A stretch of DNA of 32,196 nt, from contig NZ_JADPKY010000133.1 of assembly GCF_023074185.1 (NCBI RefSeq), positions 1 to 32,196 of the forward strand, written 5' to 3'. A program made the position numbers and the translations under genes. The notes beneath the pieces are model-generated. The model was not told the DNA's origin, did no database searches, and saw only the letters and a list, made by a program, of their open reading frames with translations. This stretch comes from Bradyrhizobium sp. 132. GTDB taxonomy: Bacteria; Pseudomonadota; Alphaproteobacteria; Rhizobiales; Xanthobacteraceae. Every line of letters begins with the position of its first letter. The first letter of the stretch is position 1. Below, piece by piece: positions 1 to 7,780 of the stretch.

Positions 1-260
1 CTCCGCCCTGCGAAACCATTCGCGCCGATGTGATCGGCGTCCACCGCCGCCCGGCCCGCGTTCGTGACGATCGCGATACGCCCCTCTTCCTTGGGCCGGG
101 TTGCGGCGATACATACGCCGTTTCCGAATTTCGGTAAAGCGGAATATCTTTGGCGATGCGGGTTGACCGAGCATTTGGGTGTTTTGCCCGACGGGCCACA
201 CAACATCTCGTCGCCCGGACGGATTTGTGCTGGTTTGCCCTAACACCCGCAACATTGGTA
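1..260 (-). repeat. Probable fragment of a dispersed Bradyrhizobium repeat; no gene seen in 1-310
   Basis: The first 310 bases hold no gene I can support. Read on the minus strand, the stretch has blocks such as ATTCCGCTTTACCGAAATTC and GGGGCGTATCGCGATCGTCA, which I recall from a repeat scattered through Bradyrhizobium genomes and often mis-called as short hypothetical proteins. The end boundary is a guess; a GTTTTGCCCGACGGGC-like segment near 180-197 belongs to the same remembered element. The match is from memory and was not searched. The argE promoter must lie in or just after this repeat. Confidence 0.45.
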
Positions 261-310
261 TGGTTCATGCAAGCTGCGTCAGCTTCCCACCTCCTGACAA
301 GAACGTGAAA

Positions 311-1483
311 ATGCCAAGCTCAAGACCCGACCGTATCCGCAAGCTGCTCGCCGACCTCGTCGGCTTCGACACGATCAGCGATCGTTCCAACCTGTCCTTG
401 ATCGCGCATATCGAGAGCTATCTCGCCGCGCTCGGCGTCAAGGGTGAGCGCATCGTCGACGAGACCGGACAGAAAGCCTCGCTGTGGGTCACCATTGGAC
501 CCGAGGACCGCCCCGGCCTGGTGCTGTCAGGACATACCGACGTGGTGCCTGTGGTCGGCCAGGACTGGAGCCACGATCCGTTCAAGCTGATCGAGCGCGA
601 CGGCAGGCTCTACGGCCGCGGCACCACCGACATGAAGGGTTTCGTCGCGGTGTGCCTCGCCATGGTGCCTGAAATGCTGGAGGTGAAGCTGGAAACGCCG
701 ATCCATCTGGCGATCTCCTATGACGAAGAGATCGGCTGCGTCGGCGTGCGGCCGATGCTCGGCGAGATCGCGAAGAAGAAGGTCAGGCCGCTCGGCTGCT
801 TCGTCGGCGAGCCCACCGAGATGAAGGTCATCATCGGGCACAAGGGCAAGCACGGCGTGCGCGCGACGTTTCGGGGGCTGGCCCGCCACTCCTCGATCGC
901 GCCCGACGGGGTGAATGCGATCGAATATGCGGCCGAGCTGATCGTCGAAATCCGCCGCCGCGCGGTCACGCTCGCCGCCGTGCGGTCAACGGACAGCCTC
1001 TACGATGTTCCGCACTCGACGCTGCTCACCAGCATCGTCCATGGCGGCGCCGCGCTGAACATCGTGCCGGATAGTTGCACGGTGGATTTCGAATGCCGCG
1101 GCATCGGCATCACCGAGTCGCGCGAGGTCACGGATGCGATCGTCGCCTGGGCCAAGGCCGAGCTCGAGCCCGCGATGAAGTCGATGCATCCGGAATGCGG
1201 CATCGATTTCGAGGAGATCCTCGACTACCCCGCGCTCGACACGGCCGCCGACGCCGCCATCGTGACGCTGGCCAAGAGCCTCGCCGGCCGCAACGACCAC
1301 GCCAAGGTCGCCTTCGGCACCGAGGCGAGCCTGTTTGCCAGCATGGCCGATATCCCATCCGTGGTGATCGGCCCCGGCGGAATCGCGCAGGCGCACACGC
1401 CGGACGAATTCGTGGAAATGGCGCAGCTGGAGAAATGCGCGGCGTTCGTGGAGAAGCTGATCGCGCATTGTGTTGCGTCATAA
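311..1483 (+). CDS. argE: Acetylornithine deacetylase (M20 peptidase family)
   Basis: Removes the acetyl group from N2-acetylornithine to give ornithine in arginine synthesis; cytoplasmic metalloenzyme. The 390-aa protein has the M20 metal-site motifs: SGHTD (H75, D77), GTTDMKG (D107) and the catalytic SYDEE (E139/E140). The C-terminal GPGGIAQAHTPDEF carries the last His ligand. Its length is normal for ArgE. I start it at the ATG at 311, because the 44 residues encoded upstream look like translated repeat and the family begins near this Met. It could also act on related N-acyl amino acids, since ArgE and DapE-like enzymes are hard to separate by motif. It stands alone, and a palindromic repeat begins 17 nt after its stop. 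Confidence 0.9.
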   Translation: MPSSRPDRIRKLLADLVGFDTISDRSNLSLIAHIESYLAALGVKGERIVDETGQKASLWVTIGPEDRPGLVLSGHTDVVPVVGQDWSHDPFKLIERDGRLYGRGTTDMKGFVAVCLAMVPEMLEVKLETPIHLAISYDEEIGCVGVRPMLGEIAKKKVRPLGCFVGEPTEMKVIIGHKGKHGVRATFRGLARHSSIAPDGVNAIEYAAELIVEIRRRAVTLAAVRSTDSLYDVPHSTLLTSIVHGGAALNIVPDSCTVDFECRGIGITESREVTDAIVAWAKAELEPAMKSMHPECGIDFEEILDYPALDTAADAAIVTLAKSLAGRNDHAKVAFGTEASLFASMADIPSVVIGPGGIAQAHTPDEFVEMAQLEKCAAFVEKLIAHCVAS

Positions 1484-1500
1484 TTGGTGTCTGCAGCTAT

Positions 1501-1553
1501 CTGGGTCCCGGCTCTGCGGAGCAGCACTTCGTGCTGCACCGCGTCCGGGACAA
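1501..1553 (+). repeat. Palindromic repeat, copy A
   Basis: A 53-nt element starting CTGGGTCCCGGCTCTGCGG, with a central hairpin GCAGCAC-TTC-GTGCTGC and ending CCGCGTCCGGGAC. The outer GTCCCGG and CCGGGAC segments also pair. It lies 17 nt after the argE stop and may double as its transcription end. Copies B and C are at 1613 and 2033. Confidence 0.9.
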
Positions 1554-1612
1554 GAAAGCATGGCTATTCATCGGCCTCGGGAGGCGAAATCGCTCGCCCG
1601 GAATCCGCTCAC

Positions 1613-1665
1613 GTGTCCCGGACGCGGTGCGGCACGCAGTGACGCGCCGCAGAGCCGGGACCCAG
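1613..1665 (-). repeat. Palindromic repeat, copy B (inverted)
   Basis: Inverted copy of the 1501 element. The outer parts match, but the inner stem reads GCGGCACGC-AGT-GACGCGCCGC instead of GCAGCAC-TTC-GTGCTGC. Several positions changed on both sides so that most pairing is kept, which points to selection on structure. Copies A and B face each other across 59 nt, like the two halves of a REPIN. Confidence 0.85.
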
Positions 1666-1729
1666 GCGCCCTTGGCGACGGTGCCTCAACATGCAATCTT
1701 AAGTCGCGCCGCCATCGGACACAGGTTGC

Positions 1730-2032
1730 ATGCAGATGCCCTTTTTCGTGTACATCCTCGCGAGCAAGCGAAACGGGACTCTTTATGTCGGGGTCACCAA
1801 CAATCTCGGTCGACGAATGACCGAGCACAAGTCCAAACTCCTACCCGGCTTCACGCGGCAATACGATGTAACTCTGCTCGTCTACTTCGAAACCTTCGAG
1901 TCCGTGCTCGAGGCACGCTCACGCGAGCATTCGTTGAAGCGTTGGCGACGGGCGTGGAAGCTCAAGCTGATCGAAGAGCTCAATCGGGATTGGCGCGATC
2001 TTACGAACGAGTTGAATACCTTGGCGACGTGA
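1730..2032 (+). CDS. Small GIY-YIG (URI-domain) endonuclease, COG2827-like
   Basis: A 100-aa single-domain nuclease. The GIY and YIG halves appear as VYIL (7-10) and YVGV (19-22). The likely catalytic Arg is in NLGRR (28-29) and the metal-binding Glu is E66 in ARSREHSLKRW. Two in-frame ATGs (1730 and 1736) are possible; neither has a strong ribosome site. The family is widespread in bacteria and its role is mostly unknown. This copy sits among palindromic repeats: A and B upstream, and C beginning at the very next base after its TGA. The arrangement resembles RAYT transposases with their REP sequences, so it may act on the repeats; that is inference. Confidence 0.85.
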   Translation: MQMPFFVYILASKRNGTLYVGVTNNLGRRMTEHKSKLLPGFTRQYDVTLLVYFETFESVLEARSREHSLKRWRRAWKLKLIEELNRDWRDLTNELNTLAT

Positions 2033-2085
2033 CTGGGTCCCGGCTCTGCGGAGCAGCACTTCGTGCTGCGCCGCGTCCGGGACAC
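2033..2085 (+). repeat. Palindromic repeat, copy C, abutting the nuclease stop codon
   Basis: Nearly identical to copy A over 53 nt and in the same orientation. One clear difference is GTGCTGCGCC in place of GTGCTGCACC. It begins at the base directly after the GIY-YIG stop codon, so it may also form the 3' end of that mRNA. Confidence 0.9.
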
Positions 2086-2102
2086 GAGAACGGCGATCGA
2101 GG

Positions 2103-2129
2103 AAAAAAGGCGCGGCCGTCAGCCGCGCC
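2103..2129 (-). terminator. Rho-independent terminator of the phosphotransferase gene
   Basis: On the minus strand the stem GGCGCGGC / GCCGCGCC with a 5-nt loop is followed by six T, starting 11 nt after the stop codon of the gene at 2140-3198. Confidence 0.85.
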
Positions 2130-2139
2130 TTCGGATTCC

Positions 2140-3198
2140 TTAAACCGCGCCCGCCTTCTGCGCGTATTCCCACGACGCTTTCGACAGCGGTACGGTGCGC
2201 TTGGCTGATTCCAGCGCCTTGGCATTCGCCGCGGTGCCGTCGCGGACGCGGCCGGCGATGCCCTGGGTGATGCCGGCGAGGCGGAATAGATTGTAGGCGA
2301 AGTACCAGTTGAGGTCAGGCACCGTCATCTTGGTGACGTTGCAATAGATCTGCGCGGCCTCTTCCACGCTCGGAATGTTGAGCGCCTTGAGGTCGGCGCC
2401 CTCAAGGCCCGGCATGACCCACTGCATCAGGAGATAGGTGAAGTCGGCCATGGGATCGCCGAGCGTGGACAATTCCCAGTCGAGCACGGCCTGCACGCGC
2501 GGTTCCGTCGCGTGGAAAATCATGTTGTCGAGGCGATAGTCGCCGTGGACGATCGAGATGCGCGCCTGCTCCGGCACGGTTTTCGGCAACCATTCCGCGA
2601 CCTTCTCGAACTCCGGAATGGTCTGGGTCTCGGACGCCCGATACTGCTTGGTCCAGCGGTCGATCTGGCGCGCGAAATAATTGCCGGGCTTGCCGAACTC
2701 GCCAAGACCGATCGCGACGGGATCGTACATGTGCAGCTTCGCCAGCGTCTCGATCTTGCTGGTGAAGATTTTTCGGCGGTCCTCCGGCGTCTGGCTCGGC
2801 AACGCCGGATCCCAGAACACCCGGCCGTCTTCCATCGACATGATGTAGAAGGCCGAACCGATGATGCTGTCGTCCTGGCACAGCGCATAGGCCTTCGCGA
2901 CCGGAAAGCCCTGCTTTCCAAGCGCTGCGATCACCCGATATTCGCGATCGACCGCATGCGCCGACGGCAACAATTTGCCGAACGGCTTTCGGCGCATCAC
3001 GTAGGAGCGGTTCGGCGTGTCAAGCCGGTAGGTCGGGTTGGACTGGCCGCCCTTGAACTGGAGCACGACCAGCGGTCCCTCATAACCCTCGACGTTGTCG
3101 CGCAACCAGGCCTCGAGCCGCATCTCGTCGATACGATGCCGCTCCTCGACAGGCTTGGTGCCCGAGAACTCTTCGTCTTTCCTGACGCCGTCAGCCAC
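2140..3198 (-). CDS. APH/choline-kinase-fold phosphotransferase (LvaA / ACAD11 kinase-like)
   Basis: A 352-aa protein of the aminoglycoside-phosphotransferase fold, the class linked to acyl-CoA dehydrogenases rather than to antibiotic resistance. The Brenner motif is VHGDYRLDNM (H218, D220, N225), and the Mg-binding Asp is in LDWELSTLGD (D240). GTG at 3198 is preceded by GGGAG and is the best start. It lies 131 nt after the acyl-CoA dehydrogenase gene on the same strand. In mammalian ACAD10/11 these two domains are fused, and in Pseudomonas the LvaA kinase and LvaC dehydrogenase turn 4-hydroxyacyl-CoA into 3-hydroxyacyl-CoA through a phosphorylated intermediate. By analogy this kinase probably phosphorylates a 4-hydroxyacyl-CoA; the exact substrate is unknown. 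No LvaB-like partner was recognised. Confidence 0.85.
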   Translation of the reverse strand: MADGVRKDEEFSGTKPVEERHRIDEMRLEAWLRDNVEGYEGPLVVLQFKGGQSNPTYRLDTPNRSYVMRRKPFGKLLPSAHAVDREYRVIAALGKQGFPVAKAYALCQDDSIIGSAFYIMSMEDGRVFWDPALPSQTPEDRRKIFTSKIETLAKLHMYDPVAIGLGEFGKPGNYFARQIDRWTKQYRASETQTIPEFEKVAEWLPKTVPEQARISIVHGDYRLDNMIFHATEPRVQAVLDWELSTLGDPMADFTYLLMQWVMPGLEGADLKALNIPSVEEAAQIYCNVTKMTVPDLNWYFAYNLFRLAGITQGIAGRVRDGTAANAKALESAKRTVPLSKASWEYAQKAGAV

Positions 3199-3223
3199 GA
3201 TGACGCTCCCTCTTCAGTCCAAG

Positions 3224-3285
3224 CATGATCCTAATCGGTAACCGCTCTTGCACTTGCGTCAAGCGGTTATCCAACAAGGATCATG
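3224..3285. promoter_or_regulatory. Nested double dyad between dehydrogenase and kinase genes
   Basis: Two perfect 8-bp inverted repeats sit one inside the other: outer CATGATCC (3224-3231) / GGATCATG (3278-3285), inner TAACCGCT (3239-3246) / AGCGGTTA (3262-3269). On the minus strand a TTGACG hexamer (3262-3257) overlaps the inner arm and could be the -35 of a separate kinase promoter, making the dyads an operator. A cruciform or attenuator is the alternative. Confidence 0.45.
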
Positions 3286-3329
3286 CCCTGTCGTTTCTTC
3301 AAGTCGGGAGCGCGCTTCCGCCCTCCCTC

Positions 3330-4565
3330 TTAATGACTGGAAGAGTTTGCATACTTCCGAACTTCAAGCCTGGCAATGGCGCGATTGTGCACCTCGTCCG
3401 GGCCGTCGGCGAGACGGAGCGTGCGGATGTGGGCGTAGTCCTTGGCAAGGCCCGCTTCGTCGGACACGCCTGCGCCGCCAAACGCCTGGATGGCCTCGTC
3501 GATGATCTTCAGCGCCATGTTGGGGGCTGCGACCTTGATCATGGCGATCTCGGCCTGCGCGGTCTTGTTGCCGACCTTGTCCATCATGTCGGAGGCCTTG
3601 AGGCATAGCAGCCGCGTCATCTCGATATTGGTGCGGGCTTCGCCGATGCGCTGCTCCCACACCGAATGCTCGACGATCCGCTTGCCGAAGGCGGTGCGCG
3701 AGGTGAGCCGCTTTACCATTTTCTCCAGCGCCTCCTCGGCCTTGCCGATGGTGCGCATGCAGTGATGGATACGGCCGGGACCGAGGCGGCCCTGCGCGAT
3801 CTCGAAGCCGCGGCCTTCGCCGAGCAGGATGTTTTCCTTCGGCACCCGCACGTTCTCGAGCAGCACCTGGGCGTGGCCATGCGGCGCGTCGTCGAAGCCG
3901 AACACGGGCAGCATCTTCTCGACCTTGATGCCGGGGGTGTCGAGCGGAACCAGGATCTGAGACTGCTGCTGGTGCTTGGCCGCCTTGAAATCGGTCTTGC
4001 CCATCAGGATCGCGATCTTGCAGCGGGGATCGCCGACGCCGGACGACCACCATTTACGGCCGTTGATGACGTAGTGGTCGCCGTCGCGCACGATGCTGGT
4101 CTCGATGTTGGTGGCATCGGACGAGGCCACGGCCGGCTCCGTCATCAGGAAGGCGGAGCGGATTTCGCCGTCCATCAGCGGGCGCAGCCATTTACGCTTC
4201 TGCTCCTTGGAGCCGTAGCGCATGAACACTTCCATGTTGCCGGTGTCCGGCGCGGAACAATTGAAGACTTCCGAAGCCCAGGTGATGCGGCCCATCTCTT
4301 CCGACAGCAGCGCGTATTCGAGATTGGTCAGTCCCGCGCCGCGGAATTCGTCGTCCTCATGCTCGTTCGGCGGCATGAACATGTTCCAGAGGCCTTCGGC
4401 CTTCGCCTTCTTCTTGAGGTCTTCGAGCACCGGGATGACCTTCCAACGCTCGCCGCTGTGATCCTGCTCGTTGTAGACAGGCACCGCCGGGCGCACGTGC
4501 TTGGCCATGAAGGACCGCACGCGGTCGAGCCATTCCTTCTGCTTCGGCGACAGATCGAAATCCAT
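3330..4565 (-). CDS. Acyl-CoA dehydrogenase, ACAD10/11- or LvaC-like
   Basis: A 411-aa FAD flavoprotein with the acyl-CoA dehydrogenase layout: helical N-terminal domain, middle domain (FLMTEPAVASSDATN, and INGRKWWSSG contacting FAD) and C-terminal helical domain (QAFGGAGVSDE). The usual catalytic segment near the C-terminus reads RLADGPDEVHNR rather than YEGTNEI, as I recall for ACAD10/11-type enzymes. ATG at 4565 has a good ribosome site (GAGGAG); the open frame upstream is not conserved-looking. With the neighbouring kinase it probably catabolises 4-hydroxy acids at the CoA level, feeding beta-oxidation. It is transcribed divergently from the TetR gene at 4780, its likely repressor. Confidence 0.88.
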   Translation of the reverse strand: MDFDLSPKQKEWLDRVRSFMAKHVRPAVPVYNEQDHSGERWKVIPVLEDLKKKAKAEGLWNMFMPPNEHEDDEFRGAGLTNLEYALLSEEMGRITWASEVFNCSAPDTGNMEVFMRYGSKEQKRKWLRPLMDGEIRSAFLMTEPAVASSDATNIETSIVRDGDHYVINGRKWWSSGVGDPRCKIAILMGKTDFKAAKHQQQSQILVPLDTPGIKVEKMLPVFGFDDAPHGHAQVLLENVRVPKENILLGEGRGFEIAQGRLGPGRIHHCMRTIGKAEEALEKMVKRLTSRTAFGKRIVEHSVWEQRIGEARTNIEMTRLLCLKASDMMDKVGNKTAQAEIAMIKVAAPNMALKIIDEAIQAFGGAGVSDEAGLAKDYAHIRTLRLADGPDEVHNRAIARLEVRKYANSSSH

Positions 4566-4707
4566 GGGGACGCTCCTCGTTGTCTCTTTGCGAACTTGAT
4601 TTGCGCCGGACTGTCCTCCCGCACCGTGCGACCTGCAAGCGCCAATGCGCGGCTTGCGGATGCTTCGGAACCGGTTCGCGCGTTTGCGAACGCGTCCCGA
4701 TTGCGGA

Positions 4708-4759
4708 TTGACTTTTCCGGCCTTCAAACGATAGTTTCATACAAGTGTTTGAATTGCAA
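4708..4759. promoter_or_regulatory. Overlapping divergent promoters with a PsrA-like operator
   Basis: Plus-strand promoter for the TetR gene: TTGACT (4708-4713), 16-nt spacer, GATAGT (4730-4735). Minus-strand promoter for the dehydrogenase: TTGCAA (4759-4754), 17-nt spacer, AACTAT (4736-4731). Both -10 boxes fall inside CAAACGATAGTTTC (4725-4738), which fits the PsrA operator form G/C-AAAC-N2-4-GTTT-G/C. A wider dyad TTCAAAC (4723-4729) / GTTTGAA (4747-4753) surrounds it. One bound repressor could close both promoters. Promoter positions are read by eye. Confidence 0.6.
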
Positions 4760-4779
4760 CTCCCTCCCGAGGGGCACCC

Positions 4780-5442
4780 ATGGCCAGTGATCATACCCGG
4801 ACTGCCCTTCTCGCCGCCGCCGAACGGCTCTATGCCGATCGCGGGTTCGGCGACGTGACGCTGCGCGACATCGTCGCGGAGGCCAGTGTCAATCTCGCGG
4901 CGGTGAACTATCATTTCGGTTCGAAGGACGAGTTGATCGCGGAGCTGTTCGTGACACGCTCGATCGCCACCAACCGCGAGCGCTTGCGCGAATTGAAGGC
5001 GGCGGAAGAACAAGGCGGCGGCCGCGCGTCGATCGAGGTGATCCTGCATGCCTTGGTCGGCCCGACGCTGCGCGGCTGCCTCGGCCCGGAGAACCAGCGC
5101 TCCACCGCGGCGCGCTTCATGATCCGCGCCTCGATCGAATCCGTGCCGCCGATCCGCCGCATCAAGAACCGCGAGATCGACCATTTGCGGAAATTCGCCG
5201 GCGCGATGCGCCGCGCCCTGCCCGACCGCAGCGACGTCGATATCTATTGGGGCTTGAATTTCGCGCTCGCCATGGCGCACCACACCATCCGCGAGAGCGA
5301 GCGGTTGACCAAGCTCTCGGAAGGCAAATGCGACCTGGACGACGTCGAGGACGTCGTCGCGCGCGTCGTCAGCGTGGCGACGATGGCGCTGACGGCGGGA
5401 CGGACGGAGGCGAAGGCGCCGTCCAAGGTGGCGGCACGCTGA
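4780..5442 (+). CDS. TetR-family repressor, PsrA-like DNA-binding domain
   Basis: A 220-aa regulator. The N-terminal helix-turn-helix (about residues 22-55: FGDVTLRDIVAEASVNLAAV followed by NYHFGSKDEL) is the PsrA/FadR type of TetR domain; the C-terminal ligand-binding half has no motif I can assign. GAGGGG lies 6 nt before the ATG. It is divergent from the dehydrogenase gene and its start region holds a PsrA-type operator, so repression of the dehydrogenase-kinase unit and of itself, released by an acyl-CoA, is likely. Ligand and targets are inferred. Confidence 0.88.
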   Translation: MASDHTRTALLAAAERLYADRGFGDVTLRDIVAEASVNLAAVNYHFGSKDELIAELFVTRSIATNRERLRELKAAEEQGGGRASIEVILHALVGPTLRGCLGPENQRSTAARFMIRASIESVPPIRRIKNREIDHLRKFAGAMRRALPDRSDVDIYWGLNFALAMAHHTIRESERLTKLSEGKCDLDDVEDVVARVVSVATMALTAGRTEAKAPSKVAAR

Positions 5443-5446
5443 AACC

Positions 5447-5839
5447 TCACATCATCGCGATGCAGTCGATCTCGACGTCGAAGGGGCCAAACCATTCCGG
5501 CGTGCAGACAAAGATCCGCGCCGGCGGATCTTGCGGGAAATAGCGCGCATAGACGGCGTTGAACGCCGCGAAGTGTTTTGTCGAGGTGCAGTAGACGTTG
5601 CACTTCATGACGTTGTCCAGGCTCGCGCCCGCCGTCCGAAGGCACAGCTTCATCTGCTCCATGACGAGCTCGCTCTGCCGTTCGATCGGCACTTCCGCGA
5701 TCTCGCCCGTCTCGGGCTCGAACGGCGGCAGGCCGGCGACGAAGATCATGTTGCCGGCGCGCGTGACCGGCGAGGTCGGCGCCTTCCAGCGATCGAGAAA
5801 GGTCGAGATCGGTTCGACGCGGAGCGCTTCGCGTTTCAT
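5447..5839 (-). CDS. RidA/YjgF family protein
   Basis: A 130-aa protein of the Rid family; the best-known members hydrolyse reactive enamines and imines formed by PLP enzymes. The substrate-carboxylate Arg is present in PPARIFV (R108), and the C-terminus DVEIDCIAMM (E123) fits the family end VEIEAIA. I place the start at the ATG at 5839, preceded by GGAAGG; a TTG seven codons upstream is less likely. It converges tail-to-tail with the TetR gene, with 4 nt between stops. It belongs to a Rid subgroup other than the archetype, so its substrate is open. Confidence 0.85.
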   Translation of the reverse strand: MKREALRVEPISTFLDRWKAPTSPVTRAGNMIFVAGLPPFEPETGEIAEVPIERQSELVMEQMKLCLRTAGASLDNVMKCNVYCTSTKHFAAFNAVYARYFPQDPPARIFVCTPEWFGPFDVEIDCIAMM

Positions 5840-5935
5840 GGGCGGCCACCTTCCGTTCAAGCGAGATGACGGCTTGCTACATCATCCTGCAGCCGCCATG
5901 CTTCGCTTCCGATCGAAGTTTGCTCGCCGAACCGC

Positions 5936-6151
5936 CTAGGCGTGCTGCGGCATCTCCTCGGCCTCTTCCTTGGCGAGCAGCAGCAGCATCTCGATGCCCA
6001 TTTCGCCTTCCTGCGGCGAGCGAATGAACTTTATTTCGTCGGCGCTTTGCCGCAGCGCGGCAACGATCGCGACGGCCTGGTTTGCCGTGGCCGCCTCGGT
6101 CGCCAGAATGGCCTTCTGGTCCTTGGCCTGAAACCCGATCGTGTAGGACAT
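5936..6151 (-). CDS. Small conserved hypothetical protein
   Basis: A 71-aa soluble protein with no family I can name. It starts with a beta-like stretch (SYTIGFQAKDQKAILATEAA), continues with an Ala-rich helix (TANQAVAIVAALRQSADEI) and ends in an acidic helix (LAKEEAEEMPQHA). There is a strong ribosome site (GGGAGGGAACG before the ATG), which supports it as real. It lies between the RidA and CoA-transferase genes on the same strand, about 100 and 230 nt away. The layout recalls other short rhizobial proteins; no function is proposed. Confidence 0.7.
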   Translation of the reverse strand: MSYTIGFQAKDQKAILATEAATANQAVAIVAALRQSADEIKFIRSPQEGEMGIEMLLLLAKEEAEEMPQHA

Positions 6152-6380
6152 CGTTCCCTCCCGGACTGAGTGGAAGGATCGAATCTGAGTCGCGCGCGGA
6201 ACGGAAGCCTGTGTGAGTACGGACCGGGATTATCTGGGGATTGCCCGCAAGCCTCAGGCAAGCCCGAGCATCGCGCGCGCCTCGTTTGGCGGTCGCGACG
6301 CTCGCCCCCAGGCTCTTCAGGATGCCGGCGGCATGCGCGACGTTCCGCGAGCGCCGGCCCTCTTCCCTTCTCCCAAAAGC

Positions 6381-7610
6381 TCAGATGATACCCTGCTGCT
6401 TCAGCGTCTCGATCTTGTCCGCATCATAGCCGAGCTTGCCGCCGAGCACCTCCTGGGTGTGCTCCCCTAATAGCGGCGGGGCGCGGTAGGTCTCGATCGG
6501 GGTTTCCGAGAGCGTCAGCGCGTTGCGGATCAGCGAGAGATCGGGCTCGAAGGGATGGTCGACCTTCACCCGCATGCCGCGCGACTGGACGTGGGGATCG
6601 GAAAACACCTGCTCGAAATTGTTGATCGGACCTGACGGCACGCCGGCCTCCTCCAGCTTGTCCAGCCAATAGGCCACCGGCTGCTTCAGGAACAGGCCGG
6701 CGAAGATCGCCATGATTTCCTTACCGTGCACGACGCGGTCGTTGTTCTTGACAAAGCGCTTGTCGCTCGCGAGCTCGGGCTCACCGAGCACCGCGCAGGT
6801 GCGCTGGAACTGGCCGTCATTGCCGACCACCAGCATCAGTTCCCCGTCGGTGCAGCGGAACACGCCGGCCGGCATGCCGCCATTGCCCCAGGTGCCGCGG
6901 CGCGGCGGGGTCTTGCCGTTGACGAGGTAGATCTGCAGCCAGTGCGACAACGATGCAATGACGGTGTCGAACAGGCAGACGTCGATATGCTGTCCCACGC
7001 CATCATTGGCGTCGCGATGGTACAGCGCCGAGAGAATCCCGATCGAGGTGTTCATGCCGGTCATGTAGTCGACGATCGACGGGCCGACCTTCATCGGGCC
7101 CTCGCCGGGCTCGCCGTCGATATGGCCGGTGACGCTCATCAGGCCGCCCATCGCCTGCAGGATGGCGTCATAGCCGGCGCGCGGCGCGTAAGGCCCCGTC
7201 TGGCCGAAGCCGGTCACCGAGCAATAGATGATGCCGGGGTTGATCGCCTTGATCGTCTCGTAGTCGAGGCCGTAGCGCTTGAGATCGCCGACCTTGTAGT
7301 TCTCCATGAAGACGTCGACATCCTTGGCGAGCTCGCGGATGATCGCCTGCCCCTCGGGCTTGGCGATGTTGACCGTGACCGACTTCTTGTTGCGGTTGGC
7401 GCAGAGATAGAAGGAATTGTTGTTGTTGGCCTTGCCCTCGGGATCGGTCAGGTAAGGCGGCCCGAAGGCGCGCGCGTCGTCGCCGGTGCCCGGCCGCTCG
7501 ATCTTGATCACCTCCGCGCCGAGATCGCCCAGCATCTGGGCCGACAAGGGTCCGGCAAGCACGCGGGTGAGGTCAAGGATCTTGATGCCTGAAAGCGGCA
7601 GGGCCGACAT
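6381..7610 (-). CDS. CaiB/BaiF family CoA-transferase (class III)
   Basis: A 409-aa enzyme that moves CoA between carboxylic acids through an aspartyl-CoA thioester. N-terminal GIKILDLTRVLAGPL and GAEVIKIERPGTGD are family signatures, and the catalytic Asp is D181 in VGPSIVDYMTG. Length matches formyl-CoA and related transferases. GGAGG precedes the ATG at 7610. Substrates in this family cannot be read from motifs; the adjacent acyl-CoA genes only suggest organic-acid catabolism. The 229 nt downstream are noncoding as far as I can see. Confidence 0.9.
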   Translation of the reverse strand: MSALPLSGIKILDLTRVLAGPLSAQMLGDLGAEVIKIERPGTGDDARAFGPPYLTDPEGKANNNNSFYLCANRNKKSVTVNIAKPEGQAIIRELAKDVDVFMENYKVGDLKRYGLDYETIKAINPGIIYCSVTGFGQTGPYAPRAGYDAILQAMGGLMSVTGHIDGEPGEGPMKVGPSIVDYMTGMNTSIGILSALYHRDANDGVGQHIDVCLFDTVIASLSHWLQIYLVNGKTPPRRGTWGNGGMPAGVFRCTDGELMLVVGNDGQFQRTCAVLGEPELASDKRFVKNNDRVVHGKEIMAIFAGLFLKQPVAYWLDKLEEAGVPSGPINNFEQVFSDPHVQSRGMRVKVDHPFEPDLSLIRNALTLSETPIETYRAPPLLGEHTQEVLGGKLGYDADKIETLKQQGII

Positions 7611-7780
7611 GTCGAAGTCCTCCGGGAACCGAATATTGGCGCGGCGGCGAGGTCGCGGGCCGCGCTTCCTGCGGATACACTATTTTGGCGGTCTGAGCAC
7701 TGCACTGTGGGCATACGGCCATCCCCCCGCTCGCCCGGCGCAGGTCACCCTCGCAGCGAATTTCCGCAGCGCGAATATTC

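Noticed and set aside
6152..6380. Short minus-strand frame reading AHAAGILKSLGASVATAKRG, vaguely like the C-terminus of a CoA-related lyase
   Set aside because: The frame has no start, no upstream domain and only loose similarity; the CoA-transferase gene ends just before it. Treated as noncoding.
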